This document shows, piece after piece, positions 40,401 through 46,017 of a stretch of 64,000 bases of DNA (the stretch's first letter is position 1; each line of letters starts with the position of its first letter). The DNA comes from Tribonema minus. Its lineage: Eukaryota; Sar; Xanthophyceae; Tribonematales; Tribonemataceae. A program made the position numbers and the translations under genes. The stretch spans positions 620,001-684,000 of the forward strand of contig JAFCMP010000524.1 of assembly GCA_017506865.1 (NCBI GenBank), written 5' to 3'. The notes below the pieces were generated by a model that saw nothing but the letters and a program-made list of their open reading frames with translations, was not told the origin of the DNA and made no database searches.

Positions 40401-43400
40401 ATAGCGGAGTCAAAGGTGAAGTGCAGCAAAGGTCAAGTTGAACTCAACTGGCAGCGAATGCATCGTGAAGTGCGCATAAAATGCAGTACAATTCAGCTCA
40501 GCATGGCGGCACTACAGTTGCTGTTCTGTCACCATGACCGATGTGTCGCATGCACCAGCACTAGCCGCCTGCAGAAATCGATTGCGCAGGTGTACAATGC
40601 AGCGCTGGACCGCAACAGAGTACACACACAGTGCACCAGAGTACACACAAGGTACACATGGACGAAGTCCGCCTGGATGCCCATCTGTTGTTGGGCCTGG
40701 AGGTCAGTGACCGTTTAAAATAGTGTAGATAGCGCATGTGATAAGTTGCGGTCACAGATGCGTATGAGTACAGGCTTGACACAATGAGCACAAGAGCTGC
40801 ATATCTTGCATTTTTCATAGGGTCTCCGCCCCTTGAGGAGAAGTCAATAAAGTACACGTGCAGCACCGGTGTTCACAAAGAGTACAACAGAGTGCACATG
40901 AAGTACACACAGAGTACACATCCCGGCCTTCGCCTGCAACAGCACCAGTGCCCTACTGAGCACCACCACATTCATGGCCAGCGCAGGCATTAACACAGAG
41001 TACAACAGAGTACGCATAGAGTACACACAGAATACAAATGCCGCGCACCTGCAGCAGCACCAGCGCCCTGTTGAGCACCACCACATTCGTGACCAGCGCA
41101 GGCGTTAACACAGAGCACAACAGATTACGCATAGAGTACAAACAGAGTACACATCCCGGCCTTCACCTGCAACAGCACCAGCGCCCTGTTGAGCACCACC
41201 ACGTTCATTGCCAGTGCTGGCGAGGCGGCTGCGGCACCGCCCTGACCGGAGAGCGTACGCAGCTGCGCATAGTGGTGGCTCATGAATGCTTGCAGCATGC
41301 GCAGCAGGTCTGGCAGCGCGGTGTTGAGGGCCTGCGTGATGTCATTGCGGCGCTTGCTCGCCAGCCTGTGCAGGTCAAATGGCAGACAGTGCCGGTTTGA
41401 AACCAGCAAGTCAACATGTGTGAAAGGATTCGCCGAAATAGTTCATGGAGTTGAAGTGGGTGAACGTTCCAGAAGTACTGGGTGTAGTTGAAGTGTGGAA
41501 GCTGCGCCGCGCCCTTCCACAATCAGCTGATCAGGTACGGAATCCTAGGCCCAAGCTAGCCTTACTTGCGTCAGCGCCAATGACAACCTCATGTGGTCAA
41601 TCGTCATACCTACATACATGCGTGCATTTGCGCAACGTGCTGCGCCTGCTCATGGTCCCAACATAGCCCTGCGTAGGTTGCAAAGTAGCTGATGCCATCA
41701 TGCAACCGGAGAGCGGCATCAATGCGTGAACCTCCTGGTATCTTGTGGAGGTTTAACGCTTACTTCCAGTAAGGCGGCCTGTTTCTGGCTTGATCAAACA
41801 CGTTCAATCATTTTTACACGCTTGTTTGCACATGTCATTCTTTAAAAAAAATCATTCTTCGCGCGTGTTGGGGTTACTGTTCGCGTGGCTGTTTGCTCGT
41901 GTTTGCGCTCACCATTCTTGTACAAACCCGCCACTCAACGTGCAATCTGCAGCACCTGCATGTATCGACATGCGCATGCATGTACCTCTATGTCAGTATG
42001 TCTGTGCTTGGAGTGCGTATGCCATGTGTGCAACACTCTGCATGCAAGTACTCGCATTAATCGGGTGCCAGCTCACCTGCTCTGGAAATCGCTGTCCTGG
42101 CAGTCTTGTATCACACCTGCATGTTATGGCCAGTGCACCAGCATCCCATAGCACCAGCTGCCATCAGCGGTCTGTGATAATGTCATGTGATGCTTGGGAG
42201 AGCCACACGCATGCACAGAATGAAGGCTTTCGGCTTCATTGTGGACGCTTTTTGTGAGAAATCATCTTAGGTTCCACAGCAGGTGGCAAGCAAGGTGCCA
42301 TTGCTGTTGAAAGTATCTGACATTTGCTGGAAACCATATGGCAGTTGCATGTATCATGTGCGGGTCAACGCCTGTGCCTCTGCACACAAGTTATAGTATA
42401 TCAAACTGCTGTGAATTTTTCATCTTCAAGTCTACTGCACAAACACGTAATGGCTGCAGAGGTGTTGTCATGGCCCTTAACTTTGTGAGCGCCATCAATC
42501 GGCCAGGCGTTTCATGACACAATTTACTGCGAGAGGCCTTTGGTGACTCACTTACTGACTCACTCACTCACTCACTCACCTGTGAGTGCCATCAGGGCCA
42601 GCTCCGCCTGCGTGGGCCCTATTCGGCCAGAGAGGCGCTTCATGGCACAGTAGTGTAGGGACAGGTGCTTACTTACGCGTGGACGGAGAGAGGCACTTGC
42701 TTACTGACTCACTCACTTACTCACTCACTTGTTAGTGCCATCAGGGCCAGCTCCGCCTGTGTGGGCCAAGAGGCCCTTTCTGACTCACTTACTGACTCAC
42801 TCACTCACTCACTCACCTGTGAGCGCCATCAGGGCCAGCTCTGCCTGTGTGGGTCCTATGCGCACCGCCATGACCATGTCTTGCACAAAGGTGGGCCACT
42901 TCTCTGGGTAGTCCCTCTCGGCCACCTCCGCTGCCAGCGCTGCTACCTGAGCCAGGACACACAAGCAGAAATGCAACAAGAGGGGTGTGAATGTGGCACT
43001 GGCAGCCCGGCTCTCAAGCATACCTAGCGGGGATCACAGGCATGCCTAGCAGTTTTGCCTAATACATCGTGCTTCAGCGATCATTATTTGAGGTGATTGC
43101 AATTAGTTTACTCATGGTATAATTTCATCATCAGAAACTGTACTGAATTCTCATCCTGGTATGTCAGGCACCCTGACACGAATGCAGGCATGCAATAGGG
43201 GGGGGGGGGGGGGGGTGAATGTGGCAGTGGCGTCCCAGCTCACAAGCATGCGTAAAACGTTTGATCGGTACCTTTTGTTGTGTTGAACTACTCGTTGTTT
43301 TGAGCGACCGCTGCGTGCAGGTCATGATGTTGACATCAGCACCTATATTGAATGTGCACTGGTATGTCAGGCGCCCTGTCAGGTGAGTCCTGCAGCCCGA

Positions 43401-45748
43401 TCTCAGCTGCCATCTAAGCACTGCCGTATACAAGGATGCGACTGTGTAAAACGAAACACAGCACAACTTACCCAAGAAGGTGCTGCAGTGGAATTTAACC
43501 AAACGCTGCTGTTAGCCAACACAGAGACGATTCATGCCTTCAAATGCAATTCACATCAAAGCAGGCCTCGTGCTGAATCCTGCACCAACATTACACGATA
43601 TGTAGTTGTGCTGGGCAGAAGCTCCTGCCTTTGTCTGCTACACGAGCACGTTGCTCATGCCGTCTCATGCCGCAAATTCCAAGAAAGGCCTCCTGCTAGA
43701 TGCTGCACCAGCAGTGACCACCGGTACAGATTGGTCATCCGTGCAAAGCGTGAGCATGGTACAGAACGCCGCACCGCGTATTCCTACACGACAGGTGTCA
43801 CACAGCAGCTGTTTCTGGCTTTAGCTAAAAAGTATTGCACAGATTTTTGAGATGTGCGGTTGTGGCATTACTTCAACTTTGCTGACCTCAATTTCAAAAC
43901 AGCACGGTTCCGAGCACCACAATCAGCAGTGCCTGACGAGTGGCGGATGCTGATACATGCACATACATACATACTGCTGGACTCCGAGTGCATTTCCTGA
44001 CCTTTATCATGCCAGCTGATATCCCTTTCAAACCAGGCGGTTCTCAACTAAAGTACGAGTGTACACATGAGTACCGGGCTCAATGGAGTATGGTCGTACG
44101 GGTCTAGTAACCCCTCGGCATTCAAGATGGGCGCACTGTGATTCTGAGCGGGCTCTGCACTGCACTGCACAACTTCAACAACTTCTCAATACATGCACAG
44201 ATGCAACTACGGAAATTGAACTGAGCGCAGTACCTTCTTTGCTTGAATAGGTGCGCTGTGAAATTGTGAGCGCAACTTTGATATGCTCCTCTGTCATTGA
44301 CTGGAGCAAGACGAACCTGTTGTCAGTCCTACCATATATACTTCAACCTTGAAGTACATGCTTTCAACTGTCTTGTTGACGAAGAACATGACGGCGCATA
44401 GCCCCGAGGCACATTTGATGGCAATACCACTGTTGGGACTACTGGTGTGCTCTACACCAACAAGTCCAACCACTGCTTAATCTCCTAGCTATAAAAGGTA
44501 ATTCAACCTCGAATTTTGTTGATATTTTGGGTTGATACAGATTACTCTTACTCGACCATTTCTTCATAATTTACAGATGAGCGTACTGAAGAAATAAGAA
44601 TCACCTTTTCTTTGACAAAGGACGCTTCCGAAAGCAGGTCCCGCGTTCCGCTCCTTATGAGGTCCACGCTGGCGCTGCGACACCGCGCCTGCTGCTCCTC
44701 CGTCATGCTGCTCCAGTCGCTCTTTATGTACTGCAGCGTATCGCGAGTTAGGAGCCACGAGGGCGTGCAAACACAATAACATAAAAACATGTTCATGCAC
44801 GACTCACGCTGCCTTTGCTGGCTATTGTATGCGAAAACTGCATTTGATGTTGTTGTTGTTGGTAAAACATGCTACATGGTAAGATGGACATGGCACAATA
44901 CATCAGAGAGGCTTATGGTTGTTGCATGACAGCACGCCTTTGCATTCGTGGGTACATGCGTGTGCAGTCGCATCTCTTGCATCAGAGCTCATGCACTGAT
45001 GTGGTCGTGCCTATTGGGGAATCAACACAGACACCGTGATACACACCAGGGGCAAAATGAAGTACGAGCCCATTTGCATGAGACTCAAGGCTGGCATAAA
45101 AGCATGCAGCCGAACAAAGTAATCACACCGTGTTGCGACACAACTCACGAAGTCGATTGAGAGGCATCAAAGGCATCGCATAAGCTTGAAACACTGACAT
45201 CACCCGCATGTAAAGTGCGCAGATCACTGTTGATTGCAAGCCACTGATGCTCACCGTTTCGATGCAGTGCACCGCAAAGAAGCGCACGGTGTCGTTGTGC
45301 TCCGGCAGCGGCGTGCACAGCATGTACAGCGCATATTCAATGCAGTCGTTTCGTCCCTTGAAGTGCTCCAGCACCTGCACAGCAGCAACCACGCAGACGT
45401 GATGTAAAATAAGTGGCGGTGCTAGCACGTATGGTGCAGCAAACCTCCCGTGAACGTTCAACTTCAACCCTCAATGAAAGCTGGAACATGAGCAGATTAA
45501 CTGGGCTTTGAGCAATGAATATCCACATTCGGGATAAATTCTGATGGCTGTGGCATGATTTGACTGCAGTACTAGCTGCAGTCATGGAAGAGTCTCGCAG
45601 ATCATTGCAAGAAAAGCTGCAAGCTTTCCCGGCGATCAATAAAAATGGTTACCTGGAATGCATGCTGCCTGTCAACGCTGGTGGCTGTGGGCTGGTAGTT
45701 CACAGTGGCCGCCCACAACACCTTTTTGTAAACCTCCTCGTTGAGCAT
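10118..45748 (-). CDS. XPO5/HST: Exportin-5 / HASTY-like karyopherin, 34 exons
   Basis: Nuclear export receptor of the importin-beta family; relatives carry small double-stranded RNAs and other cargo out of the nucleus with Ran-GTP. Exons on the minus strand, 5' to 3': 45653-45748, 45255-45374, 44605-44730, 42813-42946, 41167-41365, 40252-40353, 39120-39216, 38493-38565, 37048-37174, 35612-35697, 35150-35227, 33918-34037, 32557-32766, 31420-31499, 30096-30214, 29132-29185, 28071-28182, 26684-26772, 25388-25494, 24798-24879, 23619-23710, 22816-22906, 20284-20423, 18878-18995, 18265-18387, 17026-17162, 16392-16458, 15383-15439, 14619-14670, 13759-13841, 12701-12823, 11652-11892, 10912-11062, 10118-10328. 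All introns are GT-AG. Phases agree at every junction and total 3,897 nt, or 1,298 residues; human XPO5 and Arabidopsis HASTY have about 1,200. The start ATG follows an in-frame stop. Family resemblance is from memory of XPO5 and HASTY. Weakest point: the exon 4 donor. Confidence 0.92.
11652..11940 (-). promoter_or_regulatory. Poly-C polypyrimidine tract at exportin exon 32 acceptor
   Basis: On the minus strand a run of about 30 Cs, followed by AAAACCCCTTCAG, immediately precedes the exon that begins GCG GTG TGG at 11892. The run appears as poly-G at about 11906-11935 on the plus strand. It stands where the polypyrimidine tract should be, so a homopolymer has taken over that job. Its exact length is uncertain, as for any long homopolymer. 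Confidence 0.7.
12483..12545 (-). repeat. Decayed copy of exportin exon 31 donor region
   Basis: The segment with TACATACACACCTCGGTGATC resembles the real exon end and donor at 12690-12715 (TACATACCTCTGTGATC). It lies in the downstream intron, and a GT remains at the donor position. Confidence 0.6.
12567..12690. repeat. Dispersed intronic repeat, copy 1
   Basis: About 110 bp containing GCAGCAGCGGCGGCCACGGT, then GGTGGAAGGCACT and GCTAACCACACC. They match 24665-24790 at roughly three positions in four. Both copies lie just past the 5' splice site of an exportin exon (exons 31 and 20) in the same orientation. It is the only clearly shared intron sequence that I found between distant introns. 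Confidence 0.7.
13585..13760. repeat. Duplicated donor-side intron segment with (CA)n tracts
   Basis: Two related units (about 13615-13695 and 13698-13760) both contain ATGCCATGATA, TGAAGTTTCAT and a TCTGAC/CCTGAC that is the exportin exon 30 donor in the right-hand unit. Each unit abuts a CA dinucleotide run (13588-13615 and 13685-13700). Confidence 0.6.
14405..14620. repeat. Duplicated donor region of exportin exon 29 flanking a telomere-like block
   Basis: About 80 bp around AAGTACT...TGACCAG...GCGAGTG...AAGTTG...CTGGTGTAGT occurs at about 14410-14495 and again at about 14555-14630, where it includes the true donor. Between the two copies (14518-14545) lies a short degenerate run of CCCTAA-type units. 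Confidence 0.7.
14665..14930. repeat. Tandem repeat, about 70-bp unit, beside exportin exon 29 acceptor
   Basis: Three to four imperfect units share GACTGCATCA, GTGAAAGCAGGCAGACAA and ATGAAAAGGCGAAT. The leftmost unit contains the real acceptor at 14670 (GATGCAG on the minus strand), so the array grew from the acceptor side of the intron. Confidence 0.8.
15603..15646. repeat. Interstitial telomere-like (CCCTAA)n block
   Basis: Seven near-perfect CCCTAA units in the exportin intron between exons 27 and 28. Transcribed from the minus strand they give UUAGGG repeats. Confidence 0.95.
18058..18135 (-). repeat. Copy of the 3' half and donor of exportin exon 25
   Basis: This matches the real exon end at 18265-18330 closely (GTAGAGCGCAGGTGGGCAGT, then CAGC-ACGAGGCTGACAAA). 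The copy keeps its donor as CTCTAC|GTAGGG, against CTCTAC|GTCAGG in the real exon. It lies about 200 bp into the following intron. Confidence 0.88.
19000..19150. repeat. GTACA-rich minisatellite with duplicated acceptor of exportin exon 24
   Basis: Repeated GAGTACAGTACAC-type units flank a second copy of the exon 24 acceptor and exon start (about 19045-19085, GGCCCACTGCATGCGCACGT against GGCCCACTTCATGCGCAAAT in the real exon). The unit also resembles the GTAC-rich arrays at 40610-41160. Confidence 0.8.
24665..24790. repeat. Dispersed intronic repeat, copy 2
   Basis: Partner of 12567-12690, sharing GCAGCAGCGGCGACCACGGT and GCTAACCACACC. It begins a few bases past the donor of exportin exon 20. 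Confidence 0.7.
26605..26680. repeat. Two short telomere-like runs in opposite orientation
   Basis: A CCCTAA run (26613-26634) is followed by a TTAGGG run (26661-26673), with about 25 bp between them. They lie immediately past the exportin exon 18 donor. Confidence 0.85.
26684..40353 (-). CDS. XPO5/HST: Exportin-5 exons 6-18: central HEAT repeats and acidic loop
   Basis: Exon 6 ends in AEPHTMFE and exon 7 continues ALGCMKVICYSKGLT, matching the XPO5 region around AAECLLIAVSRKG. Exon 10 (FDLLLQVLQQPSYR) matches the ESFLAFTTHPSQFLR helix. Exon 12 holds the acidic segment ending EEFDDIE, equivalent to the FDSDEDFNAFF loop of XPO5. Exon 14 (HMEAYTFALVQIAE) matches WEAMTLFLESVI. Exons 16 and 17 (FLRFRPNMLLQ, YLERCFEALTFKT) match ALFPFVTYRPEFLPQVFSKL and SSVTFET. 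Exon 18 (RKTASAGCINLARALPDVL) matches RNVRRHACSSIIKMC. The order is collinear with the family throughout. Confidence 0.9.
26690..27065. repeat. Tandem repeat, about 115-bp unit, around exportin exon 18 acceptor
   Basis: The unit carries TTGATGCAGCCAGCAGATGC (exon 18 start) and GACAGTA-TGACA-AGCAGGAG-TAGGCA. The exon and acceptor part occurs in the real exon (26740-26775) and in a copy at 26862-26910 whose minus-strand acceptor is CTGCAG. A third unit near 26990-27060 keeps only the intronic part. Confidence 0.85.
27440..27510. repeat. Degenerate telomere-like (TTAGGG)n block
   Basis: Units such as TTAGGGCTAGGGTTAGG, with several variants, in the exportin intron between exons 17 and 18. Confidence 0.85.
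28355..28565 (-). repeat. Two copies of the exportin exon 17 acceptor and exon start
   Basis: CCTCAAAGCACCTCTCCAGG plus TACTG-GCGC occurs at the real exon start (28160-28190) and again at about 28368-28395 and 28533-28563. Each copy keeps a minus-strand AG directly before TACCTGGAGAGG. The spacers also share GCAGCGCGTGTGCC-TATGCT. Confidence 0.92.
29295..29690. repeat. Intronic duplication, about 120 bp
   Basis: About 29295-29405 and 29562-29680 share a G run, GTCATTCATGTTCAGGT/GTCGCTCAGGTTCAAGT, CACACTTCA, and AACATCAACAGTCAGCGAGG/AACGTCAACAGTCAGCGAGG. They lie in the intron before exportin exon 16. Confidence 0.75.
30300..30400 (-). repeat. Copy of the exportin exon 15 acceptor and exon 5' part
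   Basis: CAATTGAGCAAGCC, CCGGA-GCCGCTGACGTGCGC and GTCAAGTTGGGCGGGCGGCA, ending in AGTGCTGCA, repeat the real exon at 30135-30220. A third, shorter trace (GCATGTAGGGGTATGGACAC) lies at about 30465. The minus-strand TGCAG is altered to TGCAGC in the copy but keeps AG. Confidence 0.9.
31125..31160. repeat. Interstitial telomere-like (CCCTAA)n block
   Basis: Five perfect CCCTAA units, in the intron between exportin exons 14 and 15. Confidence 0.95.
31281..31425 (-). repeat. Exportin exon 14 donor in three copies separated by telomere-like repeat
   Basis: The real exon end and donor (31415-31450; TTACCCTGGTTGTCTGTGTG) recurs at 31281-31315 and 31336-31370, each with TGTCTGTGTG and a minus-strand GTAAG or close variant. 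Between consecutive copies lie CCCTAACC-type runs (31316-31340 and 31395-31412). Confidence 0.92.
32257..32556 (-). repeat. Exportin exon 13 donor copies alternating with (TTAGGG)n
   Basis: CCTGTAAGCAGCGGCCTC, GGTGAGCTGCCCC and CTCTTGG appear at 32257-32302 and 32376-32426, and the real exon end is at 32557-32600. TTAGGG-type runs fill 32305-32375 and 32430-32551, exactly between the copies. Each copy keeps a minus-strand ACAGGTGAAGG-like or CAGGCGAAGG-like donor. Confidence 0.93.
32820..33092 (-). repeat. Three copies of the exportin exon 13 acceptor and exon start
   Basis: TTGCGCAGCATCATGAATGCCTCGCGG plus TTGAAGCTGCGA from the real exon start (32735-32770) recurs at 32823-32900, 32968-33010 and 33050-33092 with growing divergence; here it is quoted in two parts. 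The nearest copy also retains the upstream exon stretch GCAGCCAGTGC...GAAGGC. Spacers are GTTGAAGTTGAAGTTGTGATTG. Confidence 0.92.
33765..33945 (-). repeat. Donor-side copies of exportin exon 12
   Basis: GCTCACATCTCAGTGTCGTC (about 33763-33785) and a weaker CTCATCAAATTCTTCTCATGCCACTG (quoted in parts: TCATCAAATTCTTC, CATGCCACTG; about 33820-33845) resemble the real exon end at 33913-33945. The acceptor side is copied too, at about 34195-34240. Confidence 0.82.
34195..34240 (-). repeat. Copy of the exportin exon 12 acceptor
   Basis: TTTTAGACGGGCACACCTGC followed by AGGAGC-GGGCACTGCCCTGCA repeats the real acceptor region at 34000-34042 (TTTTAGACAGGCACACCTGC, GTACTGCCCTGCA). The minus-strand CTGCAG|GGCAGT acceptor is intact. 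Confidence 0.9.
36265..36465. repeat. Inverted telomere-like junction between direct repeats
   Basis: A run of GGTTAG-type units (36318-36375) meets a run of CCCTAA units (36376-36402) head to head: 5' TTAGGG then CCCTAA. On both sides lies a diverged direct repeat of about 55 bp with GTTGTTGTCAAG, AATGAGTAG and TGCCCTT (36265-36317 and 36404-36460). It lies in the exportin intron between exons 9 and 10. Confidence 0.9.
36895..36965 (-). repeat. Copy of the exportin exon 9 3' part and donor
   Basis: CTTTGACGGCAGCGCCGTGC and GTGCCGCCGAGGAGCGCTGCC-ATG repeat the real exon end at 37048-37110 almost perfectly (quoted in parts). The copy has a good minus-strand donor, GCAGAA|GTAAGT. Using it would add or replace exon sequence. 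Confidence 0.92.
37243..37326. repeat. Perfect 42-bp tandem duplication
   Basis: GTTAAGGCGCATGGCACTTA followed by CACGCTCACTGCTGTTTGCA occurs twice in a row with a 42-bp period, in the intron upstream of exportin exon 9. The identity suggests a young event. Confidence 0.95.
37462..37492. repeat. Interstitial telomere-like (TTAGGG)n block
   Basis: Four perfect GGTTAG units in the exportin intron between exons 8 and 9. Confidence 0.95.
39215..39455. repeat. Triplicated intron unit around a telomere-like block, with copied exportin exon 7 acceptor
   Basis: GTCTGGTATTGAAGTTATAACAGCACCATCAG (quoted: GTCTGGTATTGAAG, AACAGCACCATCAG) recurs at about 39263, 39330 and 39422. A CCCTAA block sits at 39299-39324. 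GACCTTCATGCACCCCA from the real exon 7 start (39195-39213) is repeated at 39359-39375. Confidence 0.85.
40183..40232 (-). repeat. Copy of the exportin exon 6 3' end and donor
   Basis: CTCACCTCAAACATGGTGTG, then CAGTTCTGCAATGAGCGCTAG, repeats the real exon end at 40248-40295 (quoted in parts), with the minus-strand GAG|GTGAG donor preserved. A telomere-like CCCTAA run (40159-40181) abuts this copy. Confidence 0.92.
40610..41166 (-). repeat. GTACAC-rich array with two extra copies of exportin exon 5 end and donor
   Basis: AGCACCAGCGCCCTGTTGAG plus CACCACCAC-TTC-T-GCCAG occurs in the real exon end (41167-41225) and in copies at about 41047-41109 and 40928-40992, with a period near 118 bp. Each copy keeps a minus-strand CTGCAG|GTG or TTGCAG|GCG. 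The spacers are repeated GAGTACAACAGAGTACGC units. Confidence 0.92.
41167..45748 (-). CDS. XPO5/HST: Exportin-5 exons 1-5: N-terminal Ran/importin-beta-like repeats
   Basis: Exon 1 opens MLNEEVYKKVLWAATVNY. Exons 2-3 hold the repeat ending in CIET then YIKSDWSSMTEEQQ, matching the XPO5 stretch that contains KFRWNNMSRLEK. Exon 4 has the hallmark RDYPEKWPTF followed by GPTQAELALMAL, close to HASTY GPLQAELVLMTL. Exon 5 carries KRRNDITQALNTALPDLL, matching the RRR..L...LTQSLPEILPLL block of HASTY. Between exons 4 and 5, plants have about 17 more residues (a WLPEDI-like loop). Here the simplest in-frame solution uses the second GTGA unit of the exon 4 donor; a missed mini-exon in 41366-42812 is the alternative. 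Confidence 0.88.
42484..42812 (-). repeat. Three decayed copies of exportin exon 4 end and donor, with (GTGA)n
   Basis: GTGAG-GCCATCAGGGCCAGCTC and GCCTG-GTGGGCC from the real exon end recur at about 42485-42525 (most decayed), 42573-42625 and 42722-42770. Each is preceded on the plus strand by ACTCACTCACTCAC, the reverse of a GTGAGTGAG donor. The second and third copies keep ACAG|GTGAG and ACAA|GTGAG. Confidence 0.92.
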
Positions 45749-46017
45749 GGCAGCGCTGTCCCCCAAGCAGCTGCAGTCTCAGGCCCTGCTAGCACTTATT
45801 CCCGGAAGTGCGTATGCTTCGTTACTGCTGCTGAGAAATGTCCAGCCACCGACGGCTAGGTTGAAAAGCGAGTCGCGATGATATTGGGTGGCAGTACCTG
45901 CATCCCCGAAGGTGCTACCCTCAATAAGGAGCAGCTTCGGATCTTCTCTGCAGCAAATCATGAACTGCAACATTGAAGTTCTTCGGCTTCGAAGTGATCG
46001 AGTTAGCCTCGTCCACT
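45749..46017. promoter_or_regulatory. Divergent promoter region between exportin and GCK genes
   Basis: Only 269 bp separate the start codons of the minus-strand exportin gene and the plus-strand GCK gene. Both promoters and both 5' leaders must lie in or overlap this stretch. I see no convincing TATA box, and the exact transcription starts are unknown. Confidence 0.6.

Noticed and set aside
42091-42130. Candidate 38-bp mini-exon between exportin exons 4 and 5
   Set aside because: It has AG and GT borders but leaves the wrong phase for exon 5 and shows no family resemblance.
42540-42815. CRISPR-like array (regular ACTCACTCAC-spaced units)
   Set aside because: The units are decayed exon borders plus a GTGA microsatellite in a eukaryotic intron, and spacing is irregular.
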